64,000 bases of DNA from CAWAVN01 sp963825075 (GTDB lineage Bacteria; Planctomycetota; Planctomycetia; Planctomycetales; Planctomycetaceae), in NCBI GenBank assembly GCA_963825075.1, contig CAWGRX010000030.1, positions 62,001-126,000 of the forward strand, read 5' to 3'. The notes under the pieces are model-generated. The model searched no databases, had not been told where the DNA came from, and worked only from the letters and a program-made list of their open reading frames with translations. Both the position numbers and the translations under genes were made by a program. Position 1 is the stretch's first letter, and each line of letters starts with the position of its first letter. Below are positions 36,935-44,663 of this stretch, one piece after another.

Positions 36935-38212
36935 TCACCATCCCCAAACCACGGGGGCCGGCAGCGGGGTGGTGTAGTAACCGGGCACATAATATGGCAC
37001 ATCGCCCGCCGGCACCATCCCACCGGGAAACACGTTGTTCAATCGGTAGAAATAGGTCTGGTCGTAATAGCCCGCCGGTGCCAACACCACGCCGGGCAAA
37101 GCGGGGACCGGCTGGGCCGAGGCTTGGGCAGCCGTTTTATCGGAGGATTTCATTTCGGCGATGGAGTTTCCCGTAGTCTTCTTCTCCGCCTTGGGTTTTG
37201 TGAAATCGACCATCCAGATATTGCGGAACCTGACGGGGTTGCCGTGGTTTTGCAGGTTGATGGGCAGCGGGTTCGGCCCTTCGCCCACTCGCTTTCCGCC
37301 GCCGGTGGGCGTGGCGAGTTCCTGGTCCTTCTGCACGGCCACGCCGTTGAGCAGCACCGTCACGCGGGCGTTTTTGACTTTGTTGCCCTCGGCATCAAAC
37401 CGCGGCGCCGTGAAGGCAATGTCATACGTCTGCCACTGGAGCGGCGGCAAACACATATTCACGAGCGGCTTGTGCTCGCGATACAAAGCCCCCGCTTCAT
37501 TAAAGGCCCCTTCCAAGCCGAACGAATCGAGAATCTGCACCTCGTAACGCTTATGCAGATAAACCCCGCTGTTGGCCCGGCCCTGTCCCCGCGCGTAAGG
37601 CATATAAGGCAGGCGAAATTCCAGATGCAGTTGAAAATCTTCCGCGAGCTTGGTGATGTCCACGCCTTGCATCAGCAGGCCGTCGTCCGTGAGCCGTGCA
37701 CCTTTGAGGTACTTCGATTTCTTCCCGTCGAAAATCACCACGGCCTTCGCGGGCGGCTTTTGGCCGAGGGTGGGGCTTTGGCGATGCACTTTGTCCAACT
37801 GCCCCACCAATTGATGGGGCGCGGATGCCAACTTGGCTTGGCCGTCTTTGAGGATCACCTGAAACTGCTGGCCGGTCAATTCGACGCTGGCGGCCGATCG
37901 GCCGCCCGTCAAGGCAAACCGGGTTTTGCGGTCCCAGCCCGATCCGGGAAGGCCCCCGGCATACAGCATCCCGATAAACTGCCCGCCGCCTTGGGCGACC
38001 ACCTGGAGACCGTATTTTTTCGATGTCCAACCGTTCGCGGCATTCTCCACGATCCGGCCGCTGTATTCGCCTTGGACGGCAAAATCCGCATCGACTTTCT
38101 TCAAATCCGTAACGGCCATTCTCGAGTTCTGGGCCGAAAGATTCATCGGCCCCGCCGCCAAAATCAACAGGCCGCACAAAGCCGGCCCCCAAATACGTCG
38201 CCATTGCATCAT
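36935..38212 (-). CDS. Secreted DUF1080 (3-keto-disaccharide hydrolase family) protein
   Basis: A 425-residue exported protein with a signal peptide (ALCGLLILAAGPMNLSA). The first 150 residues are family-specific (KVDADFAVQGEYSGRIVENA). The concanavalin-like DUF1080 domain covers about residues 165-340, with FQLHLEFRLPYMP, ANSGVYLHKRYEVQILDSFG and QWQTYDIAFTAPRF. The C-terminus is Pro/Tyr/Gly-rich (YYVPGYYTTPLPAP). Such proteins hydrolyse 3-keto-glycosides or bind glycans. Second DUF1080 protein in the window; the other is at 58.9 kb. Confidence 0.88.
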   Translation of the reverse strand: MMQWRRIWGPALCGLLILAAGPMNLSAQNSRMAVTDLKKVDADFAVQGEYSGRIVENAANGWTSKKYGLQVVAQGGGQFIGMLYAGGLPGSGWDRKTRFALTGGRSAASVELTGQQFQVILKDGQAKLASAPHQLVGQLDKVHRQSPTLGQKPPAKAVVIFDGKKSKYLKGARLTDDGLLMQGVDITKLAEDFQLHLEFRLPYMPYARGQGRANSGVYLHKRYEVQILDSFGLEGAFNEAGALYREHKPLVNMCLPPLQWQTYDIAFTAPRFDAEGNKVKNARVTVLLNGVAVQKDQELATPTGGGKRVGEGPNPLPINLQNHGNPVRFRNIWMVDFTKPKAEKKTTGNSIAEMKSSDKTAAQASAQPVPALPGVVLAPAGYYDQTYFYRLNNVFPGGMVPAGDVPYYVPGYYTTPLPAPVVWGW

Positions 38213-38394
38213 GGTGTCTCCCCTCAGTCGAGCAGCGTGCGTTAAAGTTTGCGTGATCTGTTAAGTTTACCAGTCTGAAGACCCCCTGGGGCAACCGCAA
38301 GTCCGCCAAAACAAAAATTTCTTGCCGGAATGAAAGCGCACAACCTCTCCGCAATCTTGCCGGGCGACTCGCTCGAAATCTCGCGTATCGGCAA

Positions 38395-38422
38395 TTGACA
38401 ATTCGCTTTGGGCGGGTATTAT
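38395..38422 (+). promoter_or_regulatory. Sigma-70-like promoter ahead of the cobalamin riboswitch
   Basis: TTGACA at 38395-38400 and TATTAT at 38417-38422, with a 16-base spacer. Transcription would start near 38430, directly before the conserved riboswitch sequence. Confidence 0.82.
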
Positions 38423-38433
38423 CAGTTCTCGAC

Positions 38434-38614
38434 TTGGGTGTTCCGTTGCACTCGGCGTGTAACGGAGAGAATAGGGAAGACGGTGCAAATCCGTCGCGGT
38501 CCCGCCGCTGTCATCGGGGACGAACGCTGCAAGAGACCACTGCGGACAACGAAAAATATCCCGCGGGAAGGTGCAGTTAGTAGGGCGATCCGAGAGCCAG
38601 AAGACCTGCCCAAT
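38434..38614 (+). ncRNA. Cobalamin riboswitch
   Basis: The conserved core is plain: AATAGGGAAGACGGTGCAAA (38470-38489), TCCGTCGCGGTCCCGCCGCT next to it, and a 3' box GAGAGCCAGAAGACCTGCC (about 38592-38610). These match the AdoCbl-binding consensus (GGGAA...GGTG...AATCC...GCGG.CCCGCC.CTGT and AGCCAGA.GACCTGCC). It begins a few bases after the predicted transcription start and is followed by about 190 bases of leader. A perfect 9-bp hairpin (CGCAATCCG/CGGATTGCG, 38759-38782) just before the ribosome-binding site could be its expression platform. It should repress the downstream gene when cobalamin is abundant. Confidence 0.93.
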
Positions 38615-38804
38615 CGTCGGTTTTGTCAACGAATCTTTCGAGGACCAAAGTCGTTGCGGCTTTCTGCGCCAGGAATTGCGCACAAGGTGTTCCACTAACG
38701 CTTTTTTGCGCCGATGTTTCCGCAAGGCTTTCTCCCGATTTGATTCGCGGACCGGAACCGCAATCCGCCTTATCGGATTGCGCATCAGACAACGGGAGAT
38801 TGTC

Positions 38805-39680
38805 ATGCCGAAAACTGCCGGGAAAACAACGTTCTCAGCCCACAAAGCCAGGCCGCGGGGGTTCACGCTGATCGAACTGTTGGTGGTGATTGCGATCATC
38901 GCCCTTCTGATGGGGCTGTTGCTTCCCGCGGTGCAGCAAGCCCGCGAAGCCGCCCGCCAAACCCAATGCCGGAGCCGACTGAAGCAAATCATCCTCGCCA
39001 CGCACAACTATGCCGAGACCTTCGGCACGCTGCTTCCCTATAAAATTGACGACCGGACCGAAATTCAATATCAAACCGCCGGCGGCGGCACGCGGGGCAA
39101 GATTCATTACTGGTTCGGCGTCGTCAACCACGCGGAACCCGATCCCGCAAAACAACTCGCCTTCGCCAAGGGCTATCTTTCCCCCTATATGGAAACCAAC
39201 CGCCAGGCGTTTCAATGTCCCGACTTCGGCCCCGGCCAGGTGGACAGCGTGCGGTTTGGAGAGATGGCTTCGGGCTATGCTTATAACGGCCATTACCTAG
39301 GTCCGGGGATCCAATACGATTACGCCAACTGGCCGAACATTGGCGTCTCGTCCGAGCCGGTTGTGTATCGGTTTCGCGACGTTAAGCAGCTTACGCAAAC
39401 CATCGCCTTCGCCGACAGCGCCATCTATAACACCTGGAGCTATTCGCCGGGCCAATTCATCGAGAACTGGCTCCTAGAGCCGCCCAGCAAAACCCAGCCC
39501 ACGGTCCACTTTCGGCACAATCAGACCGCGAACGCAGCTTACATGGACGGCCATGTGGAAACCAAGTCGCCGAGTTTCATCACCTTGCCGTTCTGGTTTA
39601 CGCCGGCGGACATTAAGGCCAACCGGGACCATAATCTAGGTTTCGTGGGAGAGGATGACACGTATTACGAGCGCAACTAG
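38805..39680 (+). CDS. DUF1559 (SBP_bac_10) pseudopilin-like protein, first gene after the riboswitch
   Basis: A 291-residue protein with a prepilin-type N-terminus (RGFTLIELLVVIAIIALLMG, about residues 22-41, then LLPAVQQAREAAR) and the planctomycete DUF1559 body. The C-terminal H-x9-DG signature is visible (HNQTANAAYMDGHVE). The start at 38805 is preceded by GGGAG; a longer open frame from 38571 runs through the riboswitch and is not used. By its N-terminus it is processed by a prepilin peptidase and held at the cell surface. Pfam also names the domain solute-binding family 10. Its place directly after a cobalamin riboswitch suggests a job in corrinoid capture, which is inference. Confidence 0.9.
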   Translation: MPKTAGKTTFSAHKARPRGFTLIELLVVIAIIALLMGLLLPAVQQAREAARQTQCRSRLKQIILATHNYAETFGTLLPYKIDDRTEIQYQTAGGGTRGKIHYWFGVVNHAEPDPAKQLAFAKGYLSPYMETNRQAFQCPDFGPGQVDSVRFGEMASGYAYNGHYLGPGIQYDYANWPNIGVSSEPVVYRFRDVKQLTQTIAFADSAIYNTWSYSPGQFIENWLLEPPSKTQPTVHFRHNQTANAAYMDGHVETKSPSFITLPFWFTPADIKANRDHNLGFVGEDDTYYERN

Positions 39681-39736
39681 TTTTTGACTAATTCAATAAC
39701 ATGTATTCCCCAGTAACCTAAACTAGGAGCGATCTC

Positions 39737-40081
39737 GTGGAATCTGTGAAATATCTGCTACTCTTAGGCACTGTCGGTGTCTTTGCCTATTGGATCTTGC
39801 CGTCGAGTTCCTCGAGAGGAAATTCCTCGCGGGACGCTGTGGAAGATGTCGTTTATCTCTGCCGGGAGACAAAGGAACTGATCAAAGCCCCTCGGCAAAA
39901 CGTCCCGGCGGTTAATCCCCGCACCGGGCGGAAGACGCTTTATCGGGCACTCTACTGTGCCGACTGCAAGCATTGGCAACCCGTGCCGCCGCCCGATGTC
40001 TATTCGGGAAACCCCTTGACCTATCGCTGCCCTAAACATCATCGGCAAATGACCTCGAACGGACCTTTGGAACAGAACTAG
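39737..40081 (+). CDS. Small membrane-anchored protein with zinc-ribbon-like motif
   Basis: A 114-residue protein. Residues about 6-22 form an N-terminal membrane segment (LLLLGTVGVFAYWIL), and the C-terminal half has YCADCKHWQP (C-x2-C) and YRCPKHH, a possible zinc site. The GTG start at 39737 has AGGAG eight bases upstream. It is 56 bases after the DUF1559 gene and 19 before the next, so part of the same operon. Similar small proteins accompany DUF1559 genes in planctomycetes as far as I recall. No function known. Confidence 0.72.
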   Translation: MESVKYLLLLGTVGVFAYWILPSSSSRGNSSRDAVEDVVYLCRETKELIKAPRQNVPAVNPRTGRKTLYRALYCADCKHWQPVPPPDVYSGNPLTYRCPKHHRQMTSNGPLEQN

Positions 40082-40100
40082 ATCTGGTGGGAGAACTTCG

Positions 40101-40802
40101 ATGTCACACCCGGAACCGATTGCTTTATGTTGGAGCGGCGGAAAAGACAGTAGTCTTGCCCTCGATAAACTGCAGTTGAACGATCGGTATCGCGTCGCTG
40201 TGTTGCTCACGACTTTCAACGAAGGCTATCACCGCGTCAGCATGCATGGCGTTCGGCGAGAGCTTTTGCTCGCGCAAGCGGAATCCATCGGCTTGCCCTT
40301 GGAAGAGGTCTGGATTCCGCGCGAGGCGAGCAATAACATCTATGAATCCCGCATGGCCGACGTACTGTCCCGGCTTCGCGATTCTCTAGGTATTCATACG
40401 GCGGCTTTCGGAGACATTTTTCTTGAAGACCTGAAAATCTACCGCGAAAAACAACTGGCGGCCTTGAACATGGACTGCCTTTTTCCGCTTTGGAAGCGCG
40501 ACACTCGCGAACTTGCGGCAGAGTTTATCGAAGCGGGATTTCGCGGCGTGACGACCTGCATCGATCCCCGCCGGCTGGAGGCTTCTTTTGCGGGGCGGGA
40601 GTTGGATGCCAAGTTTTTTGCGGAGTTGCCGGACGACTGCGACCCCTGCGGCGAGAACGGCGAGTTCCATTCCTTCGTTTACACCGGCCCGAATTGGGCG
40701 AATCCAATCCCGATTTTGCGCGGCGAAATTGTGCTGCGAGATTCCTTTTTGTTTTGCGATTTGTTACCACTGGAAGCGAACACCCCTATTCATAGTAAGT
40801 GA
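40101..40802 (+). CDS. PP-loop ATPase of the diphthine-ammonia ligase type (COG2102)
   Basis: A 233-residue adenine-nucleotide alpha hydrolase with the PP-loop LCWSGGKDSSLAL (residues 9-21) and family segments VSMHGVRRELLLAQAESIG, YESRMADVL, FGDIFLEDLKIYREKQLA and PLWKRDT. Eukaryotic members amidate diphthine on EF2, but bacteria lack diphthamide, so its reaction here is unknown. Members next to B12-uptake genes occur in other bacteria to my recollection. Its end overlaps the possible GTG start of the next gene (GTGA). Confidence 0.88.
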   Translation: MSHPEPIALCWSGGKDSSLALDKLQLNDRYRVAVLLTTFNEGYHRVSMHGVRRELLLAQAESIGLPLEEVWIPREASNNIYESRMADVLSRLRDSLGIHTAAFGDIFLEDLKIYREKQLAALNMDCLFPLWKRDTRELAAEFIEAGFRGVTTCIDPRRLEASFAGRELDAKFFAELPDDCDPCGENGEFHSFVYTGPNWANPIPILRGEIVLRDSFLFCDLLPLEANTPIHSK

Positions 40803-40810
40803 GCGAAACT

Positions 40811-41419
40811 ATGTCTCGACCGAATCTCTTTTTTATCGTCGGCCTGGCCGTTTATACCCTCGCCATGCGATTGATGCCCTGGGCTTTGAATTACTTTGGC
40901 GTGGCGATCGATCCTGAGCACACATTCTACCCGTGGAACTTCTCGCCAATGTCGGCGTTTTGCCTGTTCGGTGCCGCGTACTATGGAAGAAAGTACCTGG
41001 CATTCTTCTTGCCTGTTCTGATCCTGCTAGAAGGTGATTTAGGAATTTGGGCACTCACGGGAAAGCTCGAATGGGCGTTCCATAAGAATATGGCGACCGT
41101 TTATAGCGGTTACCTACTGATCGCCGCTCTCGGCATGTGGCTGCGCGGCAAACAATCGCTACCCGCCGTGTGGTGCACCGGACTTGTCGGGGAAACATTG
41201 TTCTTCCTTCTCACAAACTTCGGCGTGTGGTATTTCTCGATGAGCTATTCTAAGGATGCCGCGGGCTTATTGACCTGTTATGTCGCCGGGCTGCCTTTCT
41301 TCGGGAGGTCTGTTGCCAGCGTGCTGTTCTTTACGACAGTGATTTTCTGGCCCTATATCATGAAAGAACGCAAAGCCTCCGTACTGGTCCCGGAAAGATC
41401 GACGGTTCCGACGTCATAG
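40811..41419 (+). CDS. DUF6580-type putative transport membrane protein
   Basis: A 202-residue integral membrane protein with five to six helices (about residues 5-22, 47-60, 64-78, 92-107, 118-140, 152-180). The ordered motifs NFSPMSAFCLFGAAYYGRKY, ATVYSGYLLIAALGMWL, FFLLTNFGVWYFS and CYVAGLPFFGRSVASVLFF match the DUF6580 putative transport family. An ECF-S-component-like role is possible. An alternative GTG start at 40799 overlaps the stop of the previous gene; I chose the ATG. Placement between the COG2102 gene and a BtuF-like gene, under a cobalamin riboswitch, points to corrinoid or precursor transport (inference). Confidence 0.82.
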   Translation: MSRPNLFFIVGLAVYTLAMRLMPWALNYFGVAIDPEHTFYPWNFSPMSAFCLFGAAYYGRKYLAFFLPVLILLEGDLGIWALTGKLEWAFHKNMATVYSGYLLIAALGMWLRGKQSLPAVWCTGLVGETLFFLLTNFGVWYFSMSYSKDAAGLLTCYVAGLPFFGRSVASVLFFTTVIFWPYIMKERKASVLVPERSTVPTS

Positions 41420-41431
41420 AACCTGTTATGA

Positions 41432-41480
41432 TATGACAGGCGAGCCGAGCCGGATGATCGCGGAGGGTTTGGCGACTTTC
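41432..41480. repeat. Half copy of the GGCGAGCCG palindrome family
   Basis: GGCGAGCCGAGCCGGATGAT resembles the left arms at 1916 and 2662. No matching right arm is seen. Confidence 0.4.
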
Positions 41481-41505
41481 GTTCTCCCCCAATCCTAGAT
41501 CCATT

Positions 41506-42429
41506 ATGGCCGAGCAGCGGATTGTGTCCTTGATTGCGAGCGCGACGGAGATTGTAGCCGCGCTGGGGCTGGAGGACCGACTCGTGGGACGGTCGCATGA
41601 GTGTGACTATCCGCCGTCTGTGAAAAACATGCCTCAATGTTCCGAGGCGAAAATTGATGTCCACGGCACCAGTCGGGAAATCGACAACCGCGTCAAGGCG
41701 ATTCTTCAAGATGCGGTGTCCGTGTATCGCGTGTTCCCGGAGGTGCTCGAACGGCTGAAACCGACGGTGATCATTACGCAAACGCAATGCGAAGTCTGTG
41801 CGGTGAGTCTCAAGGACGTCGAGGCCGCGGTCTGCGAACTGGTGAGTTCCCGGCCGAAAATCGTCTCGCTGGAACCGATGGCGCTCGCGGATGTTTGGAG
41901 GGATATACGAACCGTCGCTCAAGCTTTGGAGGTCCAGGATCGGGCGGAGGTCTTGATCGCCGATTTGCAGTCCCGGCTATCAAAACTTGAATCGCGTGTT
42001 GCGGAACTCTCCGAGCGGCCGCGGATTGCTTGCCTGGAATGGATCGACCCGTTGATGGCGGCTGGGAATTGGGTGCCCGAGTTGGTGGAGATTGCGGGCG
42101 GTCAAAATCTGTTCGGCGAGCCGGGCCGGCATTCGCCTTGGATGAGTTGGGAAGAACTTGTGGCTGCGGATCCCGATGTGATCGCGATCATGCCCTGTGG
42201 TTTTGACATTCCGCGCACGCTCGCGGAATTGGGGCCGCTCACGAGCCGGCCGGATTGGCCAAAGCTCAAAGCCGTTCGGACCGGGCGGGTGTATGTGGCC
42301 GACGGCAATCAATACTTCAACCGCCCGGGGCCGCGACTGGCGGATTCGGCTGAAATCGTCGCGGAGCTTTTGCATCCCGAAGCCTTCGATTTTGGGCATC
42401 CGGGCGCGAAGCGGCTTTCGCAGATCTAG
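41506..42429 (+). CDS. Cobalamin-binding BtuF-like protein without signal peptide
   Basis: A 307-residue periplasmic-binding-protein-like domain (COG0614 type) with RIVSLIASATEIVAALGLED, LVGRSHECDYP, TVIITQTQCEVCAVSL and the C-terminal GRVYVADGNQYFNRPGPRL. This subgroup is annotated as cobalamin-binding or ABC-transporter substrate-binding protein. It starts directly with the mature domain: no signal peptide, lipobox or membrane segment, so as encoded it should stay in the cytoplasm. It ends the riboswitch-led gene row; no BtuC/BtuD genes follow. The symbol btuF is withheld because transport function is uncertain. Confidence 0.87.
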   Translation: MAEQRIVSLIASATEIVAALGLEDRLVGRSHECDYPPSVKNMPQCSEAKIDVHGTSREIDNRVKAILQDAVSVYRVFPEVLERLKPTVIITQTQCEVCAVSLKDVEAAVCELVSSRPKIVSLEPMALADVWRDIRTVAQALEVQDRAEVLIADLQSRLSKLESRVAELSERPRIACLEWIDPLMAAGNWVPELVEIAGGQNLFGEPGRHSPWMSWEELVAADPDVIAIMPCGFDIPRTLAELGPLTSRPDWPKLKAVRTGRVYVADGNQYFNRPGPRLADSAEIVAELLHPEAFDFGHPGAKRLSQI

Positions 42430-42443
42430 CCGGCCGTTTGTTT

Positions 42444-42462
42444 CTTGCGGATTGTCCGCAAG
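42444..42462. terminator. Perfect hairpin after the BtuF-like gene
   Basis: CTTGCGGA, loop TTG, TCCGCAAG. A pyrimidine-rich stretch (TTTACTTCTTTCCTTTCC) follows on the plus strand. It probably ends the riboswitch operon. Confidence 0.6.
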
Positions 42463-42609
42463 CTGATTTACTTCTTTCCTTTCCTCAAGACGCCGAAGGC
42501 GTTATACCAGACGTTGTACCCATTGGCCTTAAAGAGTTGGAACGCAGCCCTTTGAGAATGGCGCGGGAGCCGAAACTTCCCTCGTTTGGATCACGGAGGC
42601 CGACGACCC

Positions 42610-43464
42610 ATGAACCATGCCGCCTGCCCGCCAGCGAATCCCTGGCTTGCCCAGCCGGTGACGATCGACTGCATTATTCTCGAAACGCCCGGCGTGGCGA
42701 CGTATGAATTGGTTTTTTCCAACAAAGACGTAGCCGAGGGTTATCAGTTTTTGCCCGGCCAGTTCAACATGCTCTACCTGCCGGGCGTGGGGGAAATCGC
42801 GATTTCCGTCAGCGGCAATCCGGTCGATTCAAAGCGGCTGCCGCACACGATCCGCGTAGCGGGCAACGTCACGCAAACCCTGGCCCGAATGAAAGAGGGG
42901 GCGGGGTTCGGTCTCCGCGGCCCGTTCGGTTCGTCCTGGCCGATGCCGGCATGCGAAGGCAAAGATGTCGTCTTGGTCGGCGGGGGCATCGGGCTGGCTC
43001 CGCTGCGGCCGGTGATTTATGAGCTTTTGAATAATAAGGACCGCTATGGCAAACTCACATTGCTCTACGGTTCAAGAACGCCCGAAGGCATCCTCTATTC
43101 CCAAGAATACGAAAACTGGCGAGCCGGCGGACTGGATGTGGAACTGACGGTGGACCGCACAACCGACGGCTGGGGCGGACACGTCGGCGTCGTCACGCTG
43201 CTCTTGGACCGCATGAAATTGCCCCGGCCCGAAGAGACCGTCCTCTTCACCTGCGGGCCGGAAGTGATGATGTGGTACACGATTCAATCGGCCAAAGCCC
43301 GCGGCATCCCCCAAGAGAACCTGTACGTCTCGCTGGAGCGGAACATGAACTGCGCGATCGGCCTCTGCGGGCACTGCCAGTTTGGTCCCGAATTCATTTG
43401 CAAAGACGGCCCCGTCTTTCGCTACGACCGCGTGGCCCCGTTTTTGAAGGTGGACGATCTGTGA
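42610..43464 (+). CDS. hydG: NiFe-hydrogenase (sulfhydrogenase) gamma subunit, FAD/NAD(P)-binding
   Basis: A 284-residue ferredoxin-NADP-reductase-like subunit of group 3b NiFe hydrogenases. FAD region: QFLPGQFNMLYLPGVGEIAI; NAD(P) region: VLVGGGIGLAPLRPVIYELL; the C-terminal [2Fe-2S] motif is NCAIGLCGHCQFGPEFIC (C-x4-C-x2-C-x7-C). It passes electrons between NAD(P)H and the hydrogenase core. ATG 42610 has GGAGG ten bases before it. The next gene starts inside its stop (GTGA). Normally a beta subunit precedes it, but none is here. Confidence 0.88.
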   Translation: MNHAACPPANPWLAQPVTIDCIILETPGVATYELVFSNKDVAEGYQFLPGQFNMLYLPGVGEIAISVSGNPVDSKRLPHTIRVAGNVTQTLARMKEGAGFGLRGPFGSSWPMPACEGKDVVLVGGGIGLAPLRPVIYELLNNKDRYGKLTLLYGSRTPEGILYSQEYENWRAGGLDVELTVDRTTDGWGGHVGVVTLLLDRMKLPRPEETVLFTCGPEVMMWYTIQSAKARGIPQENLYVSLERNMNCAIGLCGHCQFGPEFICKDGPVFRYDRVAPFLKVDDL

Positions 43465-44288
43465 CTTTGCCCATCGAGCAAACGCTGCCGAATGTCCGGC
43501 CCAAACCGAGGTTGGCGGTCTTCAAGTTCGCCTCTTGCGATGGCTGCCAGTTGTCGCTCTTGGACTGCGAAGACGAGCTTTTGGGAATCGCCGGGGCTGT
43601 GGACATCGTGTATTTTGTGGAAGCCACCAGCCGGATCGAACCGGGGCCTTACGATGTTTCCCTGGTCGAAGGATCGATCACCACTCCCAACGATGCCCGG
43701 CGGATTCAGGAAGTCCGCCGGCAGTCGCGGTATCTGGTGACGATCGGTGCCTGCGCGACAGCGGGGGGGATCCAATCCCTCAAGAACTGGGCGGATCACG
43801 AGGAGTTTCTCCGCTGCGTGTATGCCAGTCCGGAATACATCCAGACCCTGGCCACTTCCACCGCGATCGGCGAACATGTGAAGGTCGATTTTGAACTCAG
43901 AGGCTGTCCGATCAATCGGCATCAGTTGGTGGAGGTGCTGAAATCCCTCATCGCCGACCGCAAACCGAAGACTCCGACGCACAGCGTGTGCCTGGATTGC
44001 AAGCGGCGGGGCACGGTGTGCGTCGAAGTCGCCCAAGGCATTCCCTGCCTGGGACCGATCACGCACACGGGCTGCGGAGCGATTTGCCCGTCTTATAACC
44101 GGGGCTGCTATGGTTGCTACGGTCCCGCCGCCCAGCCGAACTGCGAAAGCCTGACTTCGCAGTACCTCAAAACGAACTCCACTCCCGAAACCTTGATCCC
44201 TTTGCTGCACAACTTCAACGCTAACGCCCCCGCCTTCCGCGACGCCGGCAATCGCTTAAAGAAAACTCACTACGAAACACACGATTGA
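43461..44288 (+). CDS. hydD: NiFe-hydrogenase (sulfhydrogenase) delta/small subunit
   Basis: A 275-residue iron-sulfur small subunit of group 3b hydrogenase. The proximal-cluster motif FASCDGCQLSLLD opens it, followed by VEGSITTPNDA, TIGACATAGGIQ, LRGCPINRHQL and VCLDCKRRGTVC, and the C-terminal PCLGPITHTGCGAICPSYNR. The GTG at 43461 overlaps the previous stop. The nickel-bearing alpha subunit, which usually follows directly, is absent; the next gene is an unrelated small membrane protein. So this pair either works with a large subunit encoded elsewhere or is a remnant. Confidence 0.9.
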   Translation: MTLPIEQTLPNVRPKPRLAVFKFASCDGCQLSLLDCEDELLGIAGAVDIVYFVEATSRIEPGPYDVSLVEGSITTPNDARRIQEVRRQSRYLVTIGACATAGGIQSLKNWADHEEFLRCVYASPEYIQTLATSTAIGEHVKVDFELRGCPINRHQLVEVLKSLIADRKPKTPTHSVCLDCKRRGTVCVEVAQGIPCLGPITHTGCGAICPSYNRGCYGCYGPAAQPNCESLTSQYLKTNSTPETLIPLLHNFNANAPAFRDAGNRLKKTHYETHD

Positions 44289-44431
44289 CCACGAAAAAGA
44301 ATCAGCAGAGGAACCACGAAAGACTTGGCCCGGCCGTTGGCCGGAACCAAAAAAGGGAAGAGAAATGGCGTCGCCCTTGGGATAAACTGGTGTTTTAACC
44401 CTTTGCCATTTTCCCAAGGAGCAACGCGATT

Positions 44432-44662
44432 GTGGTGTTCTGTTTCATCATTCCGGGCCTTTTGGATTGGGCGATCATTGCCGCGATTGTCCTTTTGCTC
44501 TGGTCCGGGCCTGTCGGCGGGGCGAAATGGGCGCATTCGGTCGGGCGAAGAATCACGGCGTTACAGGTGCAACTTGGTCCCGCTCGTCAAAACGCATTGT
44601 GGCTCATCGCGTTTGTGCTGATCTGCATTGGACTGGCGATTGCGATGAGGCAGAGACTCTGA
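44432..44662 (+). CDS. Small two-helix membrane protein
   Basis: A 76-residue protein (GTG start at 44432, AAGGAG ten bases before). Helix 1 is about residues 9-25 (LLDWAIIAAIVLLLWSG) and helix 2 about 52-70 (ALWLIAFVLICIGLAIA), joined by a basic loop. The first half recalls TatA/TatE N-termini, but the second membrane helix does not, so it is not a standard Tat protein. Function unknown. Confidence 0.6.
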   Translation: MVFCFIIPGLLDWAIIAAIVLLLWSGPVGGAKWAHSVGRRITALQVQLGPARQNALWLIAFVLICIGLAIAMRQRL

Positions 44663-44663
44663 A

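Noticed and set aside
36860..38245. 461-codon plus-strand frame opposite the DUF1080 gene
   Set aside because: Antisense shadow with no domain, starting within a dispersed repeat.
38571..38804. Upstream extension of the DUF1559 gene
   Set aside because: Lies in riboswitch and leader RNA; the prepilin-type start is at 38805.
44432..44662. TatA-like protein
   Set aside because: First helix and loop are similar in layout, but a second membrane helix follows and no F-G hinge is present.
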